Below, in pieces: positions 1 to 9,362 of a stretch of 51,827 bases of DNA. The stretch is from Bacteroidota bacterium (GTDB lineage: Bacteria; Bacteroidota; Bacteroidia; Chitinophagales; Chitinophagaceae), in NCBI GenBank assembly GCA_025356235.1, contig JANXUL010000103.1:1-51827 (forward strand), read 5' to 3'. The stretch's first letter is position 1, and each line of letters begins with the position of its first letter. Made by a program: the position numbers and the translations under genes. The notes beneath the pieces are model-generated. The model worked only from the letters and a program-made list of their open reading frames with translations, was not told where the DNA came from and ran no database searches.

Positions 1-373
1 CAAAATAATTATTATAAGTGGTACTGGTAATGGGAGTAGGACAAAAAATACCGTTAAAAGAAACGGCAGAATAGGCAATCAGGTTACAATTGTTTTTTAC
101 AGCAATCGGCGCCGTTGTGGCCCCTACCGGAACCGTAACGGTTAATGTTCCAAAGGAAGCTGTTAATACTGTAGCCTGGGTTGCACCAAAAAATACCTGG
201 TTATTGGCAGGTATTGAACTAAAGTTTGCACCAGAAATGGTTACAGTACTTCCAATATAACCAGTATTAGGGGCAAAGGAACTAATAATTGGTGCGTTGC
301 ATGTTTGAGCCTGAATGGCCGAACCTGCAAAAAAGCACACCACTATAGATAAAGTGTATAAAATATTTTTCAT
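1..373 (-). CDS. IPT/TIG-domain secreted protein (N-terminal part, cut by window edge)
   Basis: The minus-strand frame opens at ATG 373 and is still open at position 1, so only about 124 residues are visible. It starts with a signal peptide (Met-Lys-Asn, a hydrophobic stretch, then AIQAQ). An immunoglobulin-like IPT/TIG fold follows at about residues 27-90: PIISSFAPNTGYIGSTVTI, then GANF, QVFFG and a TVTVPVGATT strand pattern. Such repeats occur in large secreted or surface proteins of Bacteroidota; the role of this one cannot be read from the fragment. Its start lies 9 bases after the stop of the small secreted protein at 383-793, so the two are probably cotranscribed. Confidence 0.8.
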   Translation of the reverse strand, partial: MKNILYTLSIVVCFFAGSAIQAQTCNAPIISSFAPNTGYIGSTVTISGANFSSIPANNQVFFGATQATVLTASFGTLTVTVPVGATTAPIAVKNNCNLIAYSAVSFNGIFCPTPITSTTYNNYF

Positions 374-382
374 ATTCTTTTA

Positions 383-793
383 TTAAGGTTTGAATGTAAT
401 TTTTACCGTGATTTTAGTTGGATCATACGCAGAGGGTAAATCCAACTTTAAACTATCTAATGAGCTATCACTATTACATTCTGCTTTATTCATGGATGCT
501 TTCTTAGCGGCAAAGCTGATATCCTTTGTAAATTTCTGGCCATCACTTGTATTCGTTATTTCCACTTCAAAATTCGCAGTTTGGTCAGCCGGGTTTTCGT
601 TAAATATGAACAGGTGTACCTGGTTCACATTGGTACATTTAATAATCCTGTACGATACATCCAAAAAAGTTTTGCTTTCACCTACTAAAGCCCATTCCTT
701 ATAAATGACAGTAGTATCGGCACTTTGTGCTTTTGAAAGGCTTGGTAAAGCCAGCATTAATACAATAAATGAATAGAAGAATTTACGTTTCAT
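383..793 (-). CDS. small secreted protein of unknown function
   Basis: This encodes 136 residues from the ATG at 793. The frame extends eight codons further upstream, but starting here gives a proper signal peptide (MKRKFFYSF, hydrophobic core, PSLSKAQ). The mature part is about 112 residues, beta-strand-like, with two cysteines and a charged C-terminus ending in VKITFKP. I recognise no family. It may be a beta-sandwich protein that accompanies the TIG-domain protein encoded 9 bases downstream. An 8-bp inverted repeat lies in its upstream region at 837-857. Confidence 0.65.
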   Translation of the reverse strand: MKRKFFYSFIVLMLALPSLSKAQSADTTVIYKEWALVGESKTFLDVSYRIIKCTNVNQVHLFIFNENPADQTANFEVEITNTSDGQKFTKDISFAAKKASMNKAECNSDSSLDSLKLDLPSAYDPTKITVKITFKP

Positions 794-1343
794 ATGTGCT
801 ATTTTAATTTTGGTCAATTGGTAATATTATTTTGTATAACAGAGGTTTGCTCTGTTAAATAGTAGTTCATTAAATAAGTTTGAGGACGCTTTTGTGTGAA
901 ATAGGTAGGGATGCCTGTATTGAAGGAACAGGAAAAAGCATATGTGCTACTAGGCAAATCAATATGATTCAATCTCATATGCATTTAGTTTTGGTAAACT
1001 GTGTTTCAAATTGTAGTTTTTAGCACAAAAAAATGTAACTAAATGTCTACAAGAAAATAAATGTAACTACTAAACGCATTTCTTAAAAGCATTTTTGTTA
1101 CTAAATTAAATTAGTAGACGAAATGAGTTAGAAAGTAGATTAAGTTGAAATAATAGTAGACGTAAAAAAATAAAACACCGCCCTGTCTTATGAAAATGAC
1201 CTTTTTCACGTGATTGGGTAACTGTTTATACATGGGCCGGGAAATAAAATTAGTTGACCCTACCTGGTAAGAACCTTTACCTTAATAGCTGTGATTTTAT
1301 TTTTTCGGGACAATACTAACGGGTTGAGGTTAAATTAATGCGG
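794..1343. other. 550-base AT-rich non-coding region
   Basis: I see no convincing gene here. The stretch holds an 8-bp inverted repeat at 837-857 (TAACAGAG, five-base loop, CTCTGTTA). An 11-mer, CATATGTGCTA, occurs at 939-949 and again at 791-801 over the start codon of the small secreted gene. Between about 1020 and 1165 there are iterated short words (AAATGTAACTA twice, TAGTAGACG twice, and an inverted GTTACTAAAT). It separates the secreted-protein pair from the glycosidase gene. No good TAnnTTTG promoter was found facing the 793 start. Confidence 0.5.
837..857. repeat. 8-bp inverted repeat upstream of the small secreted gene
   Basis: TAACAGAG and CTCTGTTA are separated by GTTTG. It lies 44 bases before the ATG at 793. 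It could be an mRNA hairpin or an operator; nothing in the sequence decides between them. Confidence 0.4.
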
Positions 1344-3065
1344 CTACTCCACCTTTAAAATCATCGTTCTTTTACCAATACCCTTCTCATTAAATGCCTC
1401 TACCTGAAAATAATACGGCTGGTCTTTTTCCATGGCGGAAAAATAATATTCATTCACGCCATATACCATAATACTGGTATATAGTTTATCGGGTGATGTG
1501 CCGGTATAGATTGTGTAACCTGTTGCATTATTATTCACCTGCCATTTAAGCCAGGCATTGCGGCGTTCACTGTCGCCGCGCAAGGCAATAAAATTTTTAA
1601 CTGTATCAGGCAGGCTGCCCTGGCCTTTCCCAAACACCCGTAAACCACTTACAGCAAACTTGCCGGTGGGCATATGTATATTTTCCATTTTTAGATATCG
1701 GGCTGTGGCTGGGATAGCTAATTCTACATATTCATGCGGGATATCGGTTTTATTTTGGCTTTTATCTATCAATAGTTTCCACTGCTTACTATCATCCGAC
1801 ATATATATATTGTATTGATGATAGATGCCTTGTACCTTACCCATCAATTCTGCATCCTGATCGGCATAATTAATTTGTATGGCGTTGATGGTTGAGATAG
1901 AGCCGAGGTCAGTCTGTATCCATTCCCCTTTATTACCGGTGGCTGCACTCCAATAGGTTTTTATGTTTTCATCCACCGCCTGGTTGGCTGCAAAACCACC
2001 CAGGGTGGATGATACCTGTACCGGCTTATTGTAGTTGAGTAACATCCATCCCGTAAACTGGCTTTGTGTATGATTGGCTTTTGCATTAGGCAGGTAATGC
2101 GGATAATCGCCATAAGCTGTATTGGTACTGAGTATACCCTCTTTATCAAATTGTGCTGGCCAGATGCCGATACGCCTCTCGAAATTATTTTTTAAAGCGA
2201 TCACTATGGTTGATACATGCCACCATTGATTAAATACATCCTGGTAAGTAGCCCCATGGCCCGCACCCTTTGCAAAACCGCCCGCTTTTAATGAAAATGG
2301 ATTGTGCTGCTGATAGGTGAATGGACCCATGGGTTTATCAGCAATATATACACCATCACCATAACCGCTAAACTCTGTTCCCGGTGCACCATATTGCAAA
2401 TAATATTTTCCATGATATTTATTAACCCAGGACCCCTCGATAAAAGGTTTGAGAAAAGTATTGTCATTATGTTCACCAAAACGTTCCCAGCCATGCACTT
2501 CATCATGCAAACGGATGGTTTCTTTTTTTTCACCGATAGGTTGCAATGTTTTTCGGTCAACTTCCTGCACATATAAAGGATAAAAATTACTTGAGCCCGA
2601 ATAGAGGTAGATCCGTTTATCGTCATCCACAAAAAAGCCCGGGTCCCAGGCGCCTGCCGGGAATGAGTCAACCGCTTCTTTCCATTCATCTTTTTGTGGG
2701 TTAGTACTCATCCATAAGGGGAAATTTTTTGTGTAGGTAGATCCGATCACCAATAAAGTATCGCCCAATACCATGGTAGCCGGCGCACACAACTCATCAT
2801 ATACATTATGCCAGGGTTTTAAAAACTTACGTGATACAAAATTCCAATGCAACATATCGGCACTCCACCAGTAGCCCCATTGGTTGGTAGAGAATAAATA
2901 ATAGTTTTCTTTAAAGACAGTAATTACAGGATCAGCTGTAGCACGGTGTTTGCCCTGCTCAGAAAAATTGGGGATGGGACAATAGCCATAGTCGAGGTTG
3001 ATAGGGTTACAATAAGTTTTTTGTTGTGCATGGGTGCCTGTACTGACAAACAAAAAAAATATCAT
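1344..3065 (-). CDS. exported GH43-type glycosidase with F5/8C and fibronectin III domains
   Basis: 573 residues from ATG 3065. Residues about 18-320 resemble a family 43 five-bladed propeller. Likely catalytic acids are D45 in ATADPVI, D141 in GAWDPGFF and E210 in FIEGSW. A discoidin (F5/8 type C) module follows at about 345-480 (SSTLGGFAANQAVDENIKT, WSAATG, EWIQTDLG), then a fibronectin type III domain at about 490-573. The mature protein begins after THAQ, so it is exported and probably cleaves a plant or microbial polysaccharide; the substrate cannot be told. The called N-terminus is odd: the signal peptide has no basic residue, while the frame stays open upstream and would add a lysine but no usual start codon. 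The acylase gene lies 95 bases upstream on the same strand. Confidence 0.8.
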   Translation of the reverse strand: MIFFLFVSTGTHAQQKTYCNPINLDYGYCPIPNFSEQGKHRATADPVITVFKENYYLFSTNQWGYWWSADMLHWNFVSRKFLKPWHNVYDELCAPATMVLGDTLLVIGSTYTKNFPLWMSTNPQKDEWKEAVDSFPAGAWDPGFFVDDDKRIYLYSGSSNFYPLYVQEVDRKTLQPIGEKKETIRLHDEVHGWERFGEHNDNTFLKPFIEGSWVNKYHGKYYLQYGAPGTEFSGYGDGVYIADKPMGPFTYQQHNPFSLKAGGFAKGAGHGATYQDVFNQWWHVSTIVIALKNNFERRIGIWPAQFDKEGILSTNTAYGDYPHYLPNAKANHTQSQFTGWMLLNYNKPVQVSSTLGGFAANQAVDENIKTYWSAATGNKGEWIQTDLGSISTINAIQINYADQDAELMGKVQGIYHQYNIYMSDDSKQWKLLIDKSQNKTDIPHEYVELAIPATARYLKMENIHMPTGKFAVSGLRVFGKGQGSLPDTVKNFIALRGDSERRNAWLKWQVNNNATGYTIYTGTSPDKLYTSIMVYGVNEYYFSAMEKDQPYYFQVEAFNEKGIGKRTMILKVE

Positions 3066-3160
3066 TAATAAAACAATCTTGCCGCAGCTGGTAAATGCAT
3101 AACATGTATTAAAAAGTTATTTGAAATATTACCAGCTTTTCAATCAATTCCAATATGGAA

Positions 3161-5590
3161 TTATTTCCCTGTTGGCTGCATCAATATCCGTTCTGTTGTA
3201 ACCTTATATATTTTTTCTTTTGAATAATATGCCGGAAAATACTGATCGTTAGCCCATAAAGTAAACAGGTTTTTATAATAGGGGCTTGCGGGGTCGCCGG
3301 ATTGGCCGGGGGTGTTGATCATAACCGCTTTATCCCAGTCACCTGTATCCACTATCAGGCGGAAACTGGCCCCGCTAAGCTGGTTATCCGCACCGCCGGT
3401 TGAGCCTGGTGTATGGCTGTTACCGCCGCGGGGTAAAGGTCCGATATTTAATTTCTGTTTCCACGGTGCCGTAACAATAGCATTGAGTGAATGAACGAGG
3501 GTAACATGTTTGTATTTTTCCTGCCCGTATTTCCATTGATCCGGTGAGGAACCCAATTTATTTTTGAGTTCATTCACAGCCATATCAAATGTTTCTTTCA
3601 AAAAAGCATCCCTGCCAGCTACCGGGTTGCTACCAAATTTTGCATCGGGCTGTTCTAACCAGCCTATGAGTTTTGTTAATTGTAATACAAGCAACCCTTT
3701 TAATGCGTCGGGCATGAATCGTTTATTTGCCTGCAACATCAATTGGCGTTCCCACATAGCATAAATACCGGCCTGAATACTTTCTTTATCCAACACAAAA
3801 TTCCAGTCAAGTAATTTTGCTTTCGCATCATGTGCTAATCCATTATTGAAAGGAATCTGTTGCAACATCGGCACCAAAGTTCTTGCAGGGATGGATAAAT
3901 AATCTGTTTGCAAAGCTTCCATTTTCTCAATGGTCATTTTGGTATCCTTCGTCAAAACTTCATTAACCCTGTTGCCGCGAAACGGGTCGGCCCAGGTATA
4001 ACCAACTGCATCCCAATGGGTGTACTCATCCGGTGTAACATGTTGATTGGCGGTAGCAAAAAAACCTTTGGATGGATTGAATGAATGTGGCCTTTCTTTT
4101 ATAGGCAGGTATCCCGCCCATTCAAACCTGCCATCCCCCGGCATGGGAACGAGGCCACTGAAATTTTTACGGATGGGTATGATGCCTACTGACTGCCATC
4201 CGATATTACCTTTTTTATCTGCCCATATCATATTCTCTCCGGGTATATGACTGTAGCTGCATGCATCCCTGAATGCATCCCATGTTTTTGCCTGATCAAT
4301 CCGCAGGGAAGCCAGGTAAGGCGCACCGCCCGGTTCAAGCCAGGCACACCTTACTGCATACGCTTTGTGATTAACAGAATCAATATAGGTAACCGGCCCA
4401 TGCAGGGTATAACGTAAAGTTACATTTTGCGTACCGGCATTTTTTATACGAATGGTTTCCTGTACTTCTTTCATGGTTACCCATTTTCCTTTGTAACGAT
4501 ATTGGGTAAGGTTCGCCGGGTTTAAGTCATATACATACAGGTCTTCCCCATCTGTTTCGTAAATAGTCAATCCCCATGCACCTTCTTCATTATGCCCGAT
4601 AGATACGCCGGGTATTTCGGGTTCACCGCCACCGATCACATTCCATCCGGGTGCCACCAGGTGCACCATATACCGGAGAGACGGAACGGCGATCTTTCTA
4701 TGCGGATCATTGGCCAGCATGGCATGCCCGCTGGCAGTTCTGCTTCCACTAACGATCCAGTTATTGCTCCCATCAATCCCATGTTCGAAAGGGGGGCTGT
4801 ATAAATGGGGCATTTGTTGGTTTAAGTTGTTCATCACCGCATCGGGGTCTTCTTCGGCTTTGTTTATATCGCCTTTATCAAATACAATATCTTTCCGGTA
4901 AGCATTGTATAGTTCAAGAATATCCGAAAACAAAAGGTCTCCCCGTACCTGGCTATCTAATTTCAAAAGAGGGGTTTTAGGGTGAAACCACATTAGCTCT
5001 TTTACTTTTGCATCACCCGCTTTGGCTACAGCTCTGCCTATATTGAGTTCTTCAGTGATATTACCCAGGAGGCCCTGGTGACGTGAGATAACCACTTCCG
5101 GCGTCCATTTACCAGGTTGTATTTGTAATAATCTGAACTCAGCGGGTAATTTTTCAGGGTGCATCATCACTTCATTTATGTATGCATTCACACCATCTGT
5201 GTAGGCATGGATAATAGCTTCTCCCTGCGGATGATAGTGGTTCATTTCTTTTTTTATATCGCCCCTGAACTTAAAAAGGCGTGCACCCATATCCCTTTTC
5301 AATTCCCGCGGCCCCAAAATTTCAGCAACAGTTCCCGTTGCCTGCCTTCGCCATATTTCAAACTGAAATAGGCGGTCCTTTGCAGCGCAATATCCCTGCA
5401 CAAAAAAAAGATCATGTTGATTATCAGCGTATATATGATTTACGCCCCATTGGTCGCGCAACACTTCAACCTGTGCCGACAATCCTTTAAGATGGAGTGT
5501 ACTTTTACTTTGTGCAGTTGAGGGCTTGTAGCAAGACATCGTTAAACAAAACAACAGACCTGCTGTAAACATTTTATTTGAATAATACAT
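3161..5590 (-). CDS. penicillin acylase family (S45) N-terminal nucleophile hydrolase
   Basis: 809 residues, normal length for a penicillin acylase precursor (alpha chain, spacer, beta chain). The N-terminus is a signal or lipoprotein sequence (GLLFCLTMSC, Cys20). The alpha part has VLRDQWGVNHIYADNQHDLFFVQGYCAAKDRLFQ, split here only by numbering at residues 43-76. The cleavage site and nucleophile are at GIDGSNNWIVSG, Ser275, and GGNSHTPGSTGG lies in the beta chain. The family hydrolyses amide bonds of N-acyl compounds such as acyl-homoserine lactones, penicillins or N-acyl amino acids; the substrate here is not predictable. The gene probably starts a transcript running into the glycosidase and is divergent from the oxidoreductase gene, whose start is 97 bases away. 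Confidence 0.88.
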   Translation of the reverse strand: MYYSNKMFTAGLLFCLTMSCYKPSTAQSKSTLHLKGLSAQVEVLRDQWGVNHIYADNQHDLFFVQGYCAAKDRLFQFEIWRRQATGTVAEILGPRELKRDMGARLFKFRGDIKKEMNHYHPQGEAIIHAYTDGVNAYINEVMMHPEKLPAEFRLLQIQPGKWTPEVVISRHQGLLGNITEELNIGRAVAKAGDAKVKELMWFHPKTPLLKLDSQVRGDLLFSDILELYNAYRKDIVFDKGDINKAEEDPDAVMNNLNQQMPHLYSPPFEHGIDGSNNWIVSGSRTASGHAMLANDPHRKIAVPSLRYMVHLVAPGWNVIGGGEPEIPGVSIGHNEEGAWGLTIYETDGEDLYVYDLNPANLTQYRYKGKWVTMKEVQETIRIKNAGTQNVTLRYTLHGPVTYIDSVNHKAYAVRCAWLEPGGAPYLASLRIDQAKTWDAFRDACSYSHIPGENMIWADKKGNIGWQSVGIIPIRKNFSGLVPMPGDGRFEWAGYLPIKERPHSFNPSKGFFATANQHVTPDEYTHWDAVGYTWADPFRGNRVNEVLTKDTKMTIEKMEALQTDYLSIPARTLVPMLQQIPFNNGLAHDAKAKLLDWNFVLDKESIQAGIYAMWERQLMLQANKRFMPDALKGLLVLQLTKLIGWLEQPDAKFGSNPVAGRDAFLKETFDMAVNELKNKLGSSPDQWKYGQEKYKHVTLVHSLNAIVTAPWKQKLNIGPLPRGGNSHTPGSTGGADNQLSGASFRLIVDTGDWDKAVMINTPGQSGDPASPYYKNLFTLWANDQYFPAYYSKEKIYKVTTERILMQPTGK

Positions 5591-5687
5591 ATAGAAAGTG
5601 GTTAAATCGTTTTTGGAAGTTAGTAATAATCTGATGAATTTTTTATTCCGGCAGAAAGCAGTAAATTTCTATTTCATTATATGCCAT

Positions 5688-6998
5688 ATGGAAAAAAAGG
5701 ATATTGTAGTTTCAAAACAGTCTGGCCGGAGATCATTTGTAAAGAATGGTTTACAGGCAGCAGTCGCTTTTACCATCATTCCCCGTTTCGTATTAGGGGG
5801 GAAAGGTTACCTCGCACCGAGTGACCGTATTAACCTCGGTTTTATTGGTACCGGTAAACAGGCCAAGAGCCTTGTCAATTCTTTTAAGAACATTGCACAA
5901 ACAGTTGCTGGCGCGGATGTTGACACTAAAAAGCTGGCTGCTTTTCAGCAACTAACTGAAAAGTATCAGGCAGCTTCTTCACAAAAAGAAACTTATAAAG
6001 GCTTTACCAGCTATGCTGATTTCAGACAGTTACTTGAAAGGAAAGATATTGATGCGGTTGTGATTGCCACACCCGATCATTGGCATGCCGTTCAGGCAGT
6101 AATGGCCGCTAATGCAGGCAAACATGTGTATTGCGAAAAGCCGATGGCACATACGGTTGCAGAAGGCCGCGCCATGGTAAATGCCATGCACCGTAACAAA
6201 GTGGTTATGCAAACGGGCAGTATGCAGCGTTCATGGGAAAATTTTCGCCATGCTTGTGAACTTGTGCGCAACGGATATATTGGAAACGTAAAAGAAGTAC
6301 TGGTAACCGTGGGCGACCCTGGTATTGCCTGCGATCTTCCGGCGATGGATGTTCCATCTTATCTTAATTGGAACAGATGGGTTGGCCCGGCAGTATTCAA
6401 ACCTTTTAACCCTGAACTCGCCCCCCCAATAGAACAGGATATCTATCCGCATTGGCGTAATTACAAGGAATATGGTGGTGGCATTTTAAGTGATTGGGGT
6501 GCGCACATGTTTGATATTGCCCAATGGGGACTTGGCATGGACAAGAGCGGCCCGGTAAAATTCATCCCGCCTGCAGGCAATGCTACCAAGGGTTTGACCA
6601 TGATCTATGAAAACGGTGTAGTAATGAAACATGTTGATTTTGGAAGGGGATTCGCCGTTCGGTTTATTGGCGACAAAGGCCTGCTCGATATCAGCCGCGA
6701 TTTTATAGACAGCAGTCCAGGCAATATTGCCTTAGCTACTTTAGGTAGTAATGATAAACGCTTATATTATAGTAATGATCATTATAAAGACTGGCTGGAT
6801 TGTATTAAAACAGGCAAGCAACCTATTTGTGATGTAGAAACAGGGCACCGCACAAGCAGTGTATGTTGCCTGGCCAATATTGCCTATTGGTTAAGACGGC
6901 CTTTGGACTGGGATCCGCAAAAAGAACAATTTAAGAATGATGCCGAAGCGAATCACCTAGTAAAAGCAAATATAAGGGCACCCTGGAAATTAGCATAG
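5688..6998 (+). CDS. Tat-exported Gfo/Idh/MocA family oxidoreductase
   Basis: 436 residues from ATG 5688; the frame extends 30 codons further upstream, but that part lacks protein character. Residues 13-18 give a twin-arginine signal (GRRSFVKN) followed by a hydrophobic stretch, so the folded, cofactor-loaded enzyme is exported. The Rossmann nucleotide motif is at 49-56 (NLGFIGTG) and the family motif EKP at 150-152. A C-terminal GFO_IDH_MocA alpha/beta domain contains GGGILSDWGAHMFDIAQWG. Members oxidise or reduce sugars and inositols using NAD(P). Secreted homologues are numerous in Bacteroidota, usually beside carbohydrate genes, which fits the glycosidase nearby. The substrate is unknown. 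Confidence 0.88.
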   Translation: MEKKDIVVSKQSGRRSFVKNGLQAAVAFTIIPRFVLGGKGYLAPSDRINLGFIGTGKQAKSLVNSFKNIAQTVAGADVDTKKLAAFQQLTEKYQAASSQKETYKGFTSYADFRQLLERKDIDAVVIATPDHWHAVQAVMAANAGKHVYCEKPMAHTVAEGRAMVNAMHRNKVVMQTGSMQRSWENFRHACELVRNGYIGNVKEVLVTVGDPGIACDLPAMDVPSYLNWNRWVGPAVFKPFNPELAPPIEQDIYPHWRNYKEYGGGILSDWGAHMFDIAQWGLGMDKSGPVKFIPPAGNATKGLTMIYENGVVMKHVDFGRGFAVRFIGDKGLLDISRDFIDSSPGNIALATLGSNDKRLYYSNDHYKDWLDCIKTGKQPICDVETGHRTSSVCCLANIAYWLRRPLDWDPQKEQFKNDAEANHLVKANIRAPWKLA

Positions 6999-7084
6999 CT
7001 AAAAGGAATACGAACGGTAAATAATGTTTTCGTACTGTGTAAAGATCAGTATGTAAAAAATAATTTAGTTCACTACCGGCAAAA

Positions 7085-8383
7085 TTATTGTTCCATTAAC
7101 CATGCTTTCAGTTCATCAAAGGATGCATCCAGTTGAATGCTATGTTTTTCTTTAGCAAACAGGTATTTTGTTTCTTCGGGGATATCAATTCTTTTTCCTG
7201 TTACCGCTTCAACTGTTTCGGGGAATTTTACCGGGTGTGCCGTTTCGAGGAAAATACCTTTTTGCTGTTGCTGTTGGGCCAGGTATGCCGCTAAAGCATG
7301 ATAAGCCACGGCACCATGCGGGTCTAAGGTATACTGGTACGCTGTATATACTTCACTGATTGTTTTCCGTGTTGCATTATCACTAACTGTATAGCCTGAA
7401 ACCTGGCTTGTGATATTGGCGAAATCATGGTGAAACAATTCCATTATACGTATAAAATTACTTGGGTTACCTACATCCATGGCATTAGAAATCGTAGCCT
7501 CAGCAATGACAGGCTCATATATTCCCGACCTTAAATACTGTGGCACAGCATCATTCACATTACAGGCTGCAATAAAATGCTGCACAGGTAAACCACTTGC
7601 ATGCGCCAATAACCCTGCGCAGATATTTCCAAAATTACCACTGGGTACGGCTATTATCGGTGGTTGGCCTTTTTCTTGCCATTGCTGATAGGCGAAGAAA
7701 TAATACAATTGCTGCGGTAACCACCGGGCAACATTAATGGAATTAGCAGAAGTAAGGGTTAATTTCTTACTCAGATCAGCATCCATGAATGCATCTTTTA
7801 CCATTGCCTGGCAATCGTCGAAACTGCCGTTAATTTCCAAGGCAGTAATATTTTGTCCGCAAGTGGTTAATTGCAGTTCCTGCACCGGGCTTACTTTACC
7901 TGATGGATATAAGATCACAACCTCTACTCCTTCCACACCCAAAAATCCGTTGGCTACTGCACCACCTGTATCGCCGGAAGTGGCCACCAATACTGTTATC
8001 TTTTCATCCTGCTCTTGTGAGAAATGGCCCAGGCAACGGCTCATGAACCTCGCACCTACATCTTTAAAAGCAAGTGTGGGGCCATGAAAAAGTTCCAGTG
8101 AAAACATATTTTTATTTACCTGCACCAGGGGAAACGGGAAGTTCACCGTTTCTGAAACGATACGGTACAAGGTCTTTTTATCAATCGTATCACCTACATA
8201 AGGATGCATGATGGTAAATGCCAGTTCTTCTTTCGAATATTTTTCCATGTCAGCAATTACTGACGGATCAATAACCGGAAAGGTCTCAGGAAAATACAAT
8301 CCTTTATCTGGTGCCTGCCCTTTAATAGTGGCTTCACGAAAATTTACGTTGGAGGCAGATTTATTGAGACTATAATAATTCAT
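7085..8383 (-). CDS. thrC: threonine synthase
   Basis: 432 residues. It converts O-phosphohomoserine to threonine with pyridoxal phosphate, the last step of threonine synthesis. The PLP lysine is K107 in FHGPTLAFKDVGARF; the phosphate-binding SGDTGGAVANGF and the SGNFGNICAGLLA loop are both present. The length is typical of the bacterial short form. It is the last gene of thrA-thrB-thrC; the 42-base spacer from thrB contains GTGAATGGTGAAT-like repeat remnants. It converges with the oxidoreductase gene at 6998. Only a weak hairpin (TACGAA/TTCGTA, about 7011-7037) lies between them. Confidence 0.95.
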   Translation of the reverse strand: MNYYSLNKSASNVNFREATIKGQAPDKGLYFPETFPVIDPSVIADMEKYSKEELAFTIMHPYVGDTIDKKTLYRIVSETVNFPFPLVQVNKNMFSLELFHGPTLAFKDVGARFMSRCLGHFSQEQDEKITVLVATSGDTGGAVANGFLGVEGVEVVILYPSGKVSPVQELQLTTCGQNITALEINGSFDDCQAMVKDAFMDADLSKKLTLTSANSINVARWLPQQLYYFFAYQQWQEKGQPPIIAVPSGNFGNICAGLLAHASGLPVQHFIAACNVNDAVPQYLRSGIYEPVIAEATISNAMDVGNPSNFIRIMELFHHDFANITSQVSGYTVSDNATRKTISEVYTAYQYTLDPHGAVAYHALAAYLAQQQQQKGIFLETAHPVKFPETVEAVTGKRIDIPEETKYLFAKEKHSIQLDASFDELKAWLMEQ

Positions 8384-8425
8384 GTGAATGGTGAATAGGC
8401 GGTTGTGAATGATTTTCCTGTATCC

Positions 8426-9358
8426 TTATTTTATAAATTTTACACCTGTCTGATTAATAGTTGTTACATAAGTGTGGTGTTCTAACCCCAGCTGTTCATA
8501 TATATGATGCATCTCTTTTTCTACCAGCTTTGCAGTTGATTCATCTTTACTCAGCATAAAAATAGAAGGCCCCGATCCGGAGATTCCCCCGCCCAATGCA
8601 CCTGCTTCTTTACTTTGTTGTTTTATCATGTCGAACCCGGGAATCAAAATGCTTCTTACAGGTTCTATTAATACATCTTCCAATGAACGGCCGATCAGTT
8701 CGTAATCGCTTTTTAATAGCCCCGCTACCAGCCCGCCAATATTACCCCATTGCCGGATGGCATCTTTTAATAAAACCTGCTGTTTTAAAATACCTCTTGC
8801 GTCAGCAGTACGTACTTCAATTTGCGGGTGTACGATGGTTACATACAAAGGCGGTGCAGTAAGTTCTATAATATCTAAAGGGAAAATAGACCGTATTAAA
8901 GTAACTCCTCCATAAATACAGGGTGCGATATTATCAGCATGTTTTACACCTGAAGCTACTTTCTCGCCATTCATGGCAAAGCGAACCAGGTCTTCTTTGG
9001 TAAAGCGGTCATTCAATAAACGATTAGCCGCTACAACAGCACCTGCAGCACTCGCAGCACTGGAGCCCACGCCGCTGCCGGGTTTAATGTGTTTGCAAAT
9101 CCGCAACTCAAAACCAATCGGCTCATTTAATTCCTCCAGCATAGCCAGCAATGCGGCACCTGCCACATTCAATTCGGGTTCGGTGGGTAAGTTGTATTCG
9201 TCTTCATTAATAATAATAATCCCTGCCTCATCTGTAAAACGGATATGCATTTCATCATACGGATCGTTAACTGCAAAACCAAGTACATCAAAACCGCAGA
9301 CCATGTTTGCAACGGTGGCGGGGGAACGTACAGATACAGAACCACCACTACCCATCAT
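8426..9358 (-). CDS. thrB: homoserine kinase
   Basis: 310 residues from the ATG at 9358; a second ATG follows at 9355. The GHMP-kinase ATP-binding motif PGSGVGSSAASA is at about residues 93-104, the N-terminal strand SPATVANMVCGFDVLGF is typical of ThrB, and GALGGGISGSGPSIF is the C-terminal GHMP motif. The frame also contains an ATG at 9415, but the extra 19 residues would be encoded by the right end of a spacer repeat (9363-9384) that recurs at other spacers, so I treat them as untranslated. That repeat leaves GGAG about 13 bases before the chosen start. The enzyme phosphorylates homoserine for ThrC. Confidence 0.9.
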   Translation of the reverse strand: MMGSGGSVSVRSPATVANMVCGFDVLGFAVNDPYDEMHIRFTDEAGIIIINEDEYNLPTEPELNVAGAALLAMLEELNEPIGFELRICKHIKPGSGVGSSAASAAGAVVAANRLLNDRFTKEDLVRFAMNGEKVASGVKHADNIAPCIYGGVTLIRSIFPLDIIELTAPPLYVTIVHPQIEVRTADARGILKQQVLLKDAIRQWGNIGGLVAGLLKSDYELIGRSLEDVLIEPVRSILIPGFDMIKQQSKEAGALGGGISGSGPSIFMLSKDESTAKLVEKEMHHIYEQLGLEHHTYVTTINQTGVKFIK

Positions 9359-9362
9359 ACTG

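Noticed and set aside
5598-5687. Upstream extension of the Gfo/Idh/MocA gene
   Set aside because: It would place 30 unrelated residues before the twin-arginine signal and run into the acylase promoter region.
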